Position numbers and translations under genes: made by a program. Of a stretch of DNA of 7,343 bases, positions 1 to 5,232 are shown piece after piece. The notes beneath the pieces are model-generated. The model was not told where the DNA came from. It did no database searches and saw only the letters and a list, made by a program, of their open reading frames with translations. Numbering within the stretch: position 1 is the first letter of the stretch; each line of letters begins with the position of its first letter. This stretch comes from Actinomycetota bacterium (GTDB lineage: Bacteria; Actinomycetota; Actinomycetes; Nanopelagicales; Nanopelagicaceae): NCBI GenBank assembly GCA_009700715.1, contig WLLM01000034.1, positions 1-7,343 on the forward strand, in the 5' to 3' direction.

Positions 1-248
1 AATTGTCAGAAGATGACCGCGTACTAGTTGGTCGCGCACGTCGCATCCAGCGCTTCTTGTCACAGAACACATTCGTTGCGAAGGTCTTTACTGGTATCGA
101 CGGTTCATTCGTTCCGCTATCAGAGACCATCGCAGCCTTTGAAGCACTTGCCGATGGCAAGTACGACCACGTTCCAGAACAAGCATTCTTCATGTGCGGT
201 GGCCTCGACGATGTCGAGCGCAAGGCCGCAGAGCTAGCGAAGAACTAA
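1..248 (+). CDS. atpD: F1Fo ATP synthase subunit beta, C-terminal fragment
   Basis: This is the last 81 residues or so of the catalytic beta subunit of F1 ATP synthase; the gene begins before the window. The frame is open from the first base and ends at TAA 246-248. The stretch [21 protein letters not shown], followed by a VAKVFTG segment, a '[10 protein letters not shown]' segment and '[14 protein letters not shown]', is the characteristic C-terminal helical domain of AtpD. The nucleotide-binding Walker motifs lie upstream and are not visible. The TTG at position 3 is an internal Leu codon (after a probable Glu), not a start. atpC follows 18 bases downstream on the same strand, which is the normal end of an atp operon. 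Identification is by family recognition and is secure. Confidence 0.96.
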   Translation, partial: LSEDDRVLVGRARRIQRFLSQNTFVAKVFTGIDGSFVPLSETIAAFEALADGKYDHVPEQAFFMCGGLDDVERKAAELAKN

Positions 249-251
249 GTT

Positions 252-256
252 AAGGA
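252..256 (+). promoter_or_regulatory. Shine-Dalgarno of atpC
   Basis: AAGGA lies in the 18-base atpD-atpC gap and ends 10 bases before the atpC ATG at 267. It supports this start and shows that operon-internal genes here use ribosome binding sites, in contrast to the genes that begin transcription units. Confidence 0.6.
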
Positions 257-266
257 TCAATAAAAC

Positions 267-518
267 ATGGCACTTAACGTCGAACTAGTATCGCCAACAC
301 AACAGGTGTGGTCCGGGCAGGCAACTTTCGTTTCTGCTCGCACAACTGAAGGAGACCTCGGTGTCCTTCCAGATCACGCACCTTTATTTGGCGTACTAGT
401 CGACGGTGCCGTGAGCATCAAAGCGGTAGATGGAACGACTAAGGAATTCAACGTACAAGGCGGCTTCTTATCTGTCGCTAACAATCGCGTCTCGATACTT
501 ACAGAAACGGTCAGTTAG
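267..518 (+). CDS. atpC: F1Fo ATP synthase subunit epsilon, short form without C-terminal helical domain
   Basis: Epsilon subunit of the F1 central stalk, 83 residues. The sequence reads as the N-terminal ten-stranded beta-sandwich domain: MALNVELVSP at the start, a 'GDLGVLPDHAPLFGVL' segment near residues 29-44 (the family's G-x-x-x-x-L-P-x-H-x-P motif), then 'NVQGGFLSVANNRVSIL' near residues 62-78. Full-length epsilon is usually about 120-140 residues. The C-terminal two-helix domain, which in other bacteria extends into F1 and inhibits ATP hydrolysis, is absent. In-frame bases after the TAG encode only about 21 unrelated residues before the next stop, so I see no frameshifted remnant. Short epsilons are known in some bacteria. 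The gene is the last of the atp operon and is followed by a structured spacer. Confidence 0.93.
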   Translation: MALNVELVSPTQQVWSGQATFVSARTTEGDLGVLPDHAPLFGVLVDGAVSIKAVDGTTKEFNVQGGFLSVANNRVSILTETVS

Positions 519-521
519 TTC

Positions 522-582
522 AAAAATTTCAGCTTCAGAAACATGAAAAGCAAAGGCACAGTTTCTTACACTGAAATTTTTT
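522..582. terminator. Candidate bidirectional terminator between convergent atpC and murA
   Basis: An 11-bp perfect stem pairs 522-532 (AAAAATTTCAG) with 571-581 (CTGAAATTTTT). A further T at 582 gives a T6 run on the + strand, and the A5 at 522-526 gives a T5 run on the minus strand. A second stem, AGAAAC 537-542 with GTTTCT 561-566, forms inside the loop. It begins 3 bases after the atpC stop, so it could end the atp operon and, read the other way, catch murA transcripts. The outer stem is GC-poor and the loop long, so efficiency is uncertain. Confidence 0.5.
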
Positions 583-669
583 AACAAGTGCGCCAAGTTA
601 CTTCATTTAGCTTGCAATATTTGAGTCTTTCCAGCGGAAGAAACTGTGTAGTTTCTTTTCATGTTTCTG
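536..669. repeat. Long imperfect inverted repeat in the atpC/murA spacer
   Basis: The left arm 536-567 and right arm 638-669 are reverse complements at 28 of 32 positions, with perfect blocks of 14 (536-549 with 656-669) and 11 (557-567 with 638-648). They are separated by a 70-base centre. In RNA the pairing could extend outwards with G-U wobbles to about 527 and 678. The arms overlap the smaller hairpins 522-581 and 623-685, so the long and short structures are mutually exclusive. No transposase or target-site duplication was seen. It may be an inverted duplication of a terminator hairpin, or a structured non-coding RNA. Confidence 0.75.
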
Positions 670-685
670 GAGTTGAGAAAGACTC
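623..685 (-). terminator. Candidate murA-proximal stem-loop
   Basis: GAGTCTTTC (623-631) is the exact reverse complement of GAAAGACTC (677-685). CCAG (631-634) against CTGG (667-670) offers an additional inner pairing, and the 638-657 hairpin lies inside the loop. Read on the minus strand it begins 10 bases after the murA stop. The following minus-strand bases are AAATATT rather than a clean T run, so the terminator role is a guess; the stem itself is clear. Confidence 0.35.
638..657. repeat. Perfect 8-bp hairpin with GTGT loop
   Basis: AAGAAACT (638-645) and AGTTTCTT (650-657) are perfect reverse complements around a four-base GTGT loop. Two further T residues follow at 658-659 on the + strand. 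It sits inside the right arm of the larger inverted repeat. It could be a back-up terminator hairpin or a protein-binding palindrome. Confidence 0.5.
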
Positions 686-695
686 TATTTAAAAC

Positions 696-1970
696 CTATT
701 CTCTAGTCACTTGGGCGCCGAGTGCGCGAAGATCTTCAGCAAAGTTTGGGTAGCCACGATCGATGTGGAATGCGCCATCGACGGTGGTTTCACCTTCGGA
801 GACAAGGGCGGCAAGGACTAAGCCGGCACCAGCGCGGATATCGGTAGCTTCAACTGGTGCGCCAGATAGCTGGGCAATACCAGTGATAGAGGCATGTTTA
901 CCGTCAACGGTTACGTGAGCGCCAAGGCGAGCAAGTTCGTTTACAAACATAAAGCGTGATTCAAAGACGTTTTCAGTGACCATTGAATGGCCATCGGCGA
1001 CGGCGTTCATGGCGATGATGAATGGCAAGAGATCGGTGGCAAAGCCAGGATAGGGAAGCGTTGCAACATCTGTTGCGCGCGGGCGTTGGTTCATCTGCAC
1101 ACGTATTCCGTCGGCGGTTGAGGTAATGATTGCACCAGCGTGCGCCAACTTTTCGAGCATTACTTCCATATGGTCTGCGCGACCGCCATGAATTGTGATG
1201 TCACCTTGGGTCATTGCTGCGGCAAATGCCCAAGTTCCGGCGATGATGCGATCGGTAATCGTGGTGTGATCGGTTGGGTTCAACTTAGAAACACCAGTGA
1301 TCTTAATTAGCGGTGAACCAAGTCCTTCGATCTTGGCGCCCATTGAAATTAAGAACTCACCGAGATCGACTAAATCTGGTTCGCGCGCTGCGTTATCGAT
1401 TGTTGTTACACCTTTTGCAAGCACAGCAGCGGTCATTAAGTTCTCAGTTGCGCCAACGCTTGGGAAATCTAATTCGATAGTGGCGCCAGTTAAACCGTTA
1501 GGTGCTTCGGCGATTACATAACCATGTTCGACGTGAGCGGTTGCACCGAGTGATTCGAGGCCTTTAATGTGAAAATCTAATCCACGTGAACCAATTGCAT
1601 CGCCGCCAGGAAGTGCGACTTCGGCTTTGCCAACGCGAGCAACGAGTGGGCCAAGCACGTTGATCGATGCGCGCATCTTGCGAACTAGATCGTAATCTGC
1701 GCGATGTGCTGGTGATTCAGGGACTGTAATTGAAATCGTTGAACCGCTACGTGAAACTTCACATCCCAGGCGCTTAAGTAGATCGGCCATAATGTCGACG
1801 TCGGCGATATCCGGAACATTGCGGATCGTTGATGTGCCAACGGCCAATAGCGATGCCGCCATCAGTTTTAGGACTGAATTCTTAGCGCCAGTGACCGTTA
1901 CTTCGCCTTTTAGGCTGCAACCGCCGACGATGCGAAAGCGATCGTTGGTCGATTCTTGCGAAGATGCCAT
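696..1970 (-). CDS. murA: UDP-N-acetylglucosamine 1-carboxyvinyltransferase (MurA), Asp-type, predicted fosfomycin-insensitive
   Basis: First committed step of peptidoglycan precursor synthesis: transfer of enolpyruvate from PEP to UDP-GlcNAc in the cytoplasm. The protein has 424 residues, the usual MurA/EPSP-synthase-fold length. Visible hallmarks are '[10 protein letters not shown]' with K30/N31 (E. coli K22/N23), '[14 protein letters not shown]' with R100 (E. coli R91), the loop '[14 protein letters not shown]' at 121-134 with R129 (E. coli R120), 'LPYPGFATD' with the catalytic-base Asp, and the '[15 protein letters not shown]' segment near the C-terminus. The loop residue that is Cys115 in E. 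coli is Asp124 here (GAT, minus strand, 1601-1599). Asp at this position is the known basis of intrinsic fosfomycin resistance in Mycobacterium tuberculosis MurA. The ATG at 1970 is preceded by a TAGACT box six bases upstream, suggesting a leaderless mRNA. It is divergent from the adenosyltransferase gene. Confidence 0.96.
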   Translation of the reverse strand: MASSQESTNDRFRIVGGCSLKGEVTVTGAKNSVLKLMAASLLAVGTSTIRNVPDIADVDIMADLLKRLGCEVSRSGSTISITVPESPAHRADYDLVRKMRASINVLGPLVARVGKAEVALPGGDAIGSRGLDFHIKGLESLGATAHVEHGYVIAEAPNGLTGATIELDFPSVGATENLMTAAVLAKGVTTIDNAAREPDLVDLGEFLISMGAKIEGLGSPLIKITGVSKLNPTDHTTITDRIIAGTWAFAAAMTQGDITIHGGRADHMEVMLEKLAHAGAIITSTADGIRVQMNQRPRATDVATLPYPGFATDLLPFIIAMNAVADGHSMVTENVFESRFMFVNELARLGAHVTVDGKHASITGIAQLSGAPVEATDIRAGAGLVLAALVSEGETTVDGAFHIDRGYPNFAEDLRALGAQVTRE

Positions 1971-1976
1971 ATCCGA

Positions 1977-1982
1977 AGTCTA
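1977..1982 (-). promoter_or_regulatory. -10 box of murA, leaderless type
   Basis: On the minus strand TAGACT is followed by six bases and then the murA ATG, so transcription would start at or next to the A of the start codon. TTAACC at 2006-2001, 18 bases further upstream, is a weak -35 candidate. No good Shine-Dalgarno is present. The same TAGNCT-N6/7-ATG layout occurs at three other genes in the window. Confidence 0.55.
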
Positions 1983-1986
1983 CTTA

Positions 1987-1992
1987 TAGGCT
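1987..1992 (+). promoter_or_regulatory. -10 box of the cobalamin adenosyltransferase gene, leaderless type
   Basis: TAGGCT lies six bases before the ATG at 1999, placing the expected transcription start on the start codon. The AGGG at 1993-1996 is only two bases from the ATG and so is too close to act as a Shine-Dalgarno. The box is separated by four bases from the oppositely directed murA box, and the two form an imperfect dyad. Confidence 0.55.
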
Positions 1993-1998
1993 AGGGCC

Positions 1999-2571
1999 AT
2001 GGTTAACTTAACGCGTATTTACACCAAGACAGGCGATGACGGATCTACCTCCCTCGGAGATATGAGCCGCACATCTAAAAACGATGCTCGCCTTGAGGCA
2101 TATGCAACCGTTGATGAAGCCAACTCAACTATCGGCGTAGTGATTGCTACCGACGAACTCAGCGATGATATTCGCGCGCTCTTGGTTCGGATCCAAAATG
2201 ATCTCTTCGATGTTGGCGCCGACCTCTGCACACCAGTTGTAGATTCTCCAGCCTTTGAACCGCTGCGCGTTCTCGAATCTCAAGTTACTTATTTGGAAGA
2301 ACAGATCGATAAGTTCAACGCAGATCTCGAACCACTTCGATCATTCGTTTTGCCATCTGGAACACCAGCTGCGGCACACCTGCATGTAGCGCGCACCGTT
2401 GTTCGCCGTGCAGAACGTCGTACCTGGGCTGCGATCCATGGTTTTGGTACAGGTGTAAATCCTTTGACCGCTAAGTATCTAAATCGTTGCTCTGATCTGC
2501 TCTTCGTTTTGGCGCGCGTTGCCAACAAGGAAATCGGCGATCAACTTTGGGTACCTGGAGCAAACCGCTAA
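1999..2571 (+). CDS. pduO: PduO-type ATP:cob(I)alamin adenosyltransferase
   Basis: Makes adenosylcobalamin from ATP and cob(I)alamin, the coenzyme for enzymes such as methylmalonyl-CoA mutase or class II ribonucleotide reductase. The 190-residue length fits the PduO/MMAB family. Motifs are the N-terminal ATP-binding loop 'IYTKTGDDGSTSLGD' (about residues 7-21), 'YATVDEANSTIG' (about 35-46), the block 'FVLPSGTPAAAHLHVARTVVRRAERR' (about 116-141) with its conserved Arg residues, and 'KYLNRCSDLLFVLAR' (about 159-173). PduO enzymes are cytoplasmic helical-bundle trimers. The gene is divergent from murA, as the equivalent pair (Rv1314c/murA) is in M. tuberculosis. Its stop overlaps by four bases the stop of the convergent gene ending at 2568, so no room remains for a separate terminator. 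No corrinoid synthesis gene is nearby, so a salvage role is possible. Confidence 0.93.
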   Translation: MVNLTRIYTKTGDDGSTSLGDMSRTSKNDARLEAYATVDEANSTIGVVIATDELSDDIRALLVRIQNDLFDVGADLCTPVVDSPAFEPLRVLESQVTYLEEQIDKFNADLEPLRSFVLPSGTPAAAHLHVARTVVRRAERRTWAAIHGFGTGVNPLTAKYLNRCSDLLFVLARVANKEIGDQLWVPGANR

Positions 2572-2888
2572 CTTTTTAAGACTGCGCGAGCAATTTGTTC
2601 ATCGCGTTCAAAGACATATAAACGTGGGCCATCTTTAGTGTGCGCAAGATTTGCTCTGATCTCGGCGGTTGCCAACTTTAAGCGCATCAGCTCGCCTTCA
2701 ATGTAATTATTTGGTGAGGCAATTACAACAAGTGCGCCGTAATCATCTTCGCCACCGACTTTCGGGGTTCGCGCAACAACAGATTTGCCGCGCTTAAAAG
2801 CCCAGATCAAGATTAAAGAAAGGATTCCAACAGCGAAGAATCCACCAAAACTGCTTAGAAATAAGCCGTTATTGATTCCACCAAGCAT
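2568..2888 (-). CDS. Small membrane-anchored protein, possible DUF2007-like soluble domain
   Basis: 106 residues, last gene of the ABC transporter operon. One hydrophobic helix spans about residues 10-31 (LFLSSFGGFFAVGILSLILIWAF) and is followed by basic residues (KRGKSVVAR), suggesting an N-out/C-in anchor with a cytoplasmic domain of about 70 residues. That domain begins 'YGALVVIASPNNYIEGELMRLKL' and ends 'RLYVFERDEQIARAVLK'. This layout, a beta strand, then a helix selecting 'E-x-x-x-L/K', and a final 'L-x-V-x-x-x-D-x-x-x-A-x-x-x-L', resembles DUF2007-type putative signal-transducing domains. The resemblance is by eye and weak, and no function is assigned. The ATG shares one base with the upstream stop (TAATG), so translation is likely coupled. 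It ends tail to tail with the adenosyltransferase gene, overlapping it by four bases. Confidence 0.75.
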   Translation of the reverse strand: MLGGINNGLFLSSFGGFFAVGILSLILIWAFKRGKSVVARTPKVGGEDDYGALVVIASPNNYIEGELMRLKLATAEIRANLAHTKDGPRLYVFERDEQIARAVLKS

Positions 2889-3538
2889 TACTTATCTGCA
2901 ATCACTTGGTAATCGGTATTTGGAATTGGCCCGGTTGGATCGCCTTGATTGCAATCAACGTTGATATTGGAAACGATATGTCCGGCACCGATTGGTTCAG
3001 TTGTAACTAAGAGAATCGTGACTATTTGCTTGGCTGCGCTACGGGTTACGTCGGCAACAATCTTGCCGAAGGTCTTTGGACTGCGGTTTTCGGCAGATGT
3101 AGCGCCAATAACTTCAGCGTTTACCCGCCACCAACGGCAACCGGTTTCGGAGGCAACTTGGACCGCACCACAAGTAAATTGAGTACAAGCTTTAACTTGC
3201 GAAGCTAGTGCGGATTTAGCAGAAAGAATTCCAACTAATTCTTTGGCACTGGGCACCTTTAGATACAACTTTGTTTCACCGAGCGCATCAGTTTTAAAGC
3301 CAACCGGTGGCCACTTCGGTGAAGGAGATGGCGAAAGTTTTACAACCTTCTTTTTCTTCTTCACTGGCGCTTTCTTAACTGGGGCCTTGGCAGTTGCAGT
3401 GGCCTTTGCCGAAGCACTCGCCTTAGCAGAGACAGTTGGCTTCGGTGTTGGCGTTGGGCTCTTGGTTGCGGCAGCCGTTGAAGTTAGAGATAGCGAGAGA
3501 AAGATCGTCGATAAAGCTGCGATCAATTTTATTCTCAT
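2888..3538 (-). CDS. Secreted Lys/Ala/Pro-rich protein with four-cysteine C-terminal domain, unknown function
   Basis: 216 residues from the ATG at 3538. Residues 1-24 look like a Sec signal peptide: basic MRIK, a hydrophobic core IAALSTIFLSLSL, and an AAA site at 22-24. Residues 25-78 are low complexity, with Thr-Pro repeats, then Ala-Lys-Ser/Thr repeats, a run of five lysines near 60-64 and a Ser-Pro segment. Residues 80-216 form a probable folded domain with cysteines at 118, 123, 134 and 196, which could form two disulfides outside the membrane. I do not recognise the domain. The start overlaps the permease stop as ATGA, with GGGAG about eight bases upstream; a GTG at 3553 would put extra residues before the signal peptide and is less likely. 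The mature protein would be strongly cationic and might contact anionic cell-envelope polymers; that is inference. Confidence 0.82.
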   Translation of the reverse strand: MRIKLIAALSTIFLSLSLTSTAAATKSPTPTPKPTVSAKASASAKATATAKAPVKKAPVKKKKKVVKLSPSPSPKWPPVGFKTDALGETKLYLKVPSAKELVGILSAKSALASQVKACTQFTCGAVQVASETGCRWWRVNAEVIGATSAENRSPKTFGKIVADVTRSAAKQIVTILLVTTEPIGAGHIVSNINVDCNQGDPTGPIPNTDYQVIADK

Positions 3539-4338
3539 CGATCGCGCTCCCACTTAAAGGTTTTAATCGAGATAAGCAATCCGGCCATTAACCAAGCCAA
3601 GATAATCCAGAAGGTTCGGCCAGTTTCCCAAGTGCCAGCAACTTCGCGGGCTGCAAATGAATCTGGCAAGAAGACCGAGCGCATACCTTGGGTCATCCAC
3701 TTAAGCGGAAAGAGCGCAGCAACTTGTTGCATCCAGCCAGGCAAGTCAGTAAATACAAAGAAGACGCCGCTAAAGAACTGCAAGATGATTACTACGGGGG
3801 AGACAACGGCAGATGCGCCGCGACCGCTCTTTGGGATAACCGAAAATGCGATACCTAAGGCAGTTGATGCAGCGCTTCCCAAGATGATTAGCCAAGTAAA
3901 GGTGAACCATTTCGCTGGATCAGTTGGAAGATTAACGCCAAAGAAGAGAATTCCAGCGATGAGAAGTAACGCGACCTGCAAGACCATGCTGACGAAGACA
4001 ACGATCACCTTGCCGATGAAGTAACTAGATGCTGGCATTGGAGTTCCACGCAGGCGCTTTAGCGTTCCAAAGTCGCGTTCTACCGGAATCATGATTGCGA
4101 GCTGCTGAAAACCAGTATTTACCAAGCCCGATGCGATCATTCCGGCAACGAAGTATTGGCTAAAAGTTACGCCATCAGTTAACTCATTTGTGAAAACTGA
4201 ACCAAAGATTCCGAGCAACATAATTGGGAAAGCGAGAGTAAAGACAACGGATTCGCGCTGGCGCATAAATTGTTTAACTTCCAAGCCACCACGAGCGATG
4301 CCGATTGTTAGGGCGCTAGGTATTTTATTTGTGCCCAT
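3535..4338 (-). CDS. ABC-2 type transporter permease
   Basis: Membrane subunit of an ABC-2 (DrrB-like) exporter, 267 residues with about six hydrophobic segments near 31-50, 62-84, 107-134, 144-168, 174-196 and 242-258. Between the second and third is the cytoplasmic loop 'ERDFGTLKRLRGTPMP' (88-102), the family's hallmark coupling segment. Near 188-220 is the typical 'FFSGVFFVFTDLPGWMQ...FPLKWMTQGMR' block. I chose the ATG at 4338 because GGAGG (4348-4344) sits five bases upstream. An in-frame TTG at 4350 is possible but has no such support. The gene overlaps the end of the ATPase gene by 14 bases and the next gene's ATG by four, so the set is almost certainly one transcript. The substrate cannot be read from the sequence. 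Confidence 0.92.
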   Translation of the reverse strand: MGTNKIPSALTIGIARGGLEVKQFMRQRESVVFTLAFPIMLLGIFGSVFTNELTDGVTFSQYFVAGMIASGLVNTGFQQLAIMIPVERDFGTLKRLRGTPMPASSYFIGKVIVVFVSMVLQVALLLIAGILFFGVNLPTDPAKWFTFTWLIILGSAASTALGIAFSVIPKSGRGASAVVSPVVIILQFFSGVFFVFTDLPGWMQQVAALFPLKWMTQGMRSVFLPDSFAAREVAGTWETGRTFWIILAWLMAGLLISIKTFKWERDR

Positions 4339-5185
4339 CGGCGCCTCCAATCATCTCTAGGTAAATATCTTCAAGTGAAGCGCGCTTGACTGTGAGTTCG
4401 GGGATCTCATCTTTATAAGTCTCGGTGAGTTTGCGGATTAGCGCTGTTGGATTATCGGTGCGCTCAGACTGCAGGCCGTTGGGGCCGTGCCAGGACACAG
4501 TCGCCAGCGATGTTGCCCGTCCACCCAAGAGTTCAGGCGTTGCAACTTCAATAATCTTTCCGTGGTTGATAACCGCTACGCGATCTGCCAGCGCTTCTGC
4601 TTCATCCAAATAATGGGTAGTAAGCAAGATCGTTGTCCCGCTCTTACGCAGATCATCAATTAACGCCCAGAATGCGCGACGCGCTTCAGGATCAAAGCCG
4701 GTGGTTGGTTCATCTAAAAAGAGAAGTTCTGGAGAGCCAATAATTCCAAGGGCCACATCCAAACGGCGACGTTGTCCACCAGAAAGAGTTCTGATTAACT
4801 CAGTTGATTTTTCGGCTAAGCCAACCGCGCCAATTACTTCTTCAACGTTTCGTGGGTTCGAGTAATACTTAGCAAAGTGCGAAACAGTCTCAATGACTGA
4901 AAGATCTCCAGCATCGCTAGTTGACTGCAGAACAATTCCGATGCGATTTCGCCAAGTGCGCGCAGCGTCACCTTTTACCGATGGATCAACGCCGAGGACA
5001 GAAACTTCGCCGCGATCGCGATCGCGAAAGCCCTCAAGGATTTCAACAGTGGTGGTCTTACCGGCGCCATTGGGGCCAAGCAGGGCAAATATCTCGCCTG
5101 GTTGGATGCTCAAATCGATACCAGCAACGGCCTTATTTGAGCCATAACTTTTCTCAAGGCCTCGGACGTTAATCACGCTGCTCAT
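4325..5185 (-). CDS. ABC-2 type transporter ATP-binding protein (DrrA/CcmA-like)
   Basis: ATPase subunit that powers the adjacent permease, 286 residues. All ABC motifs are intact: Walker A GPNGAGKTT (37-45), Q-loop Gln87 in 'IGIVLQ', signature LSGGQ (134-138) in 'LSGGQRRRLDVALGI', Walker B 'LLFLDEP' with catalytic Glu159, and switch His191 in 'LLTTHYLDEAEALADRV'. The C-terminal extension ends with 'SLEDIYLEMIGG' (270-281), typical of DrrA-like exporters. The ATG at 5185 (MSSVINVRGLEKSYG) gives the normal family N-terminus. A longer frame to 5311 adds an unrelated tail that would run into the divergent gene at 5233. It heads a four-gene overlapping operon. DrrA-like pairs export lipids, drugs or antibiotics in other actinobacteria; the cargo here is unknown. 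Confidence 0.94.
   Translation of the reverse strand: MSSVINVRGLEKSYGSNKAVAGIDLSIQPGEIFALLGPNGAGKTTTVEILEGFRDRDRGEVSVLGVDPSVKGDAARTWRNRIGIVLQSTSDAGDLSVIETVSHFAKYYSNPRNVEEVIGAVGLAEKSTELIRTLSGGQRRRLDVALGIIGSPELLFLDEPTTGFDPEARRAFWALIDDLRKSGTTILLTTHYLDEAEALADRVAVINHGKIIEVATPELLGGRATSLATVSWHGPNGLQSERTDNPTALIRKLTETYKDEIPELTVKRASLEDIYLEMIGGADGHK
4344..4348 (-). promoter_or_regulatory. Shine-Dalgarno of the ABC permease, decides its start
   Basis: GGAGG on the minus strand lies inside the last codons of the ATPase gene and ends five bases before ATG 4338. It favours that start over the TTG at 4350, which overlaps this site. It also indicates reinitiation or coupling from the upstream gene. Confidence 0.65.
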
Positions 5186-5186
5186 A

Positions 5187-5200
5187 TGGCAACCATGCCA
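5187..5200. promoter_or_regulatory. Inverted repeat TGGCA-N4-TGCCA, possible operator of the ABC operon
   Basis: TGGCA (5187-5191) and TGCCA (5196-5200) are perfect reverse complements around ACCA. They lie two bases upstream of the ATPase ATG in the 47-bp divergent spacer. If the ATPase mRNA is leaderless, the -10 would fall within this element (minus-strand CATGGT at 5197-5192, matching TANNNT only at A2 and T6). Short repeats like this arise by chance fairly often, so the regulatory role is tentative. Confidence 0.25.
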
Positions 5201-5232
5201 CATTCGGGGCAAAAGTGCGAGAAAATGAATCC

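Noticed and set aside
519..584. Readthrough of the atpC TAG giving about 21 more residues
   Set aside because: The extension does not resemble the epsilon helical hairpin, and its bases are explained by the terminator-like stem.
3243..3557. 104-codon + strand frame rich in Phe, Ala and Val
   Set aside because: It is the antisense reading of the Lys/Ala repeats and signal peptide of the secreted protein; its hydrophobic look follows from that composition.
3632..4024. 130-codon open frame on the + strand
   Set aside because: It lies wholly antisense to the ABC permease gene, has no recognisable domain, and is a codon-bias shadow.
5012..5026. Overlapping GCGATCGC palindromes, with further copies at 5886 and 6051
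   Set aside because: They fall in coding sequence and encode common Arg-Asp-Arg or Ala-Ile-Ala codon strings; codon preference is a sufficient explanation without genome-wide counts.
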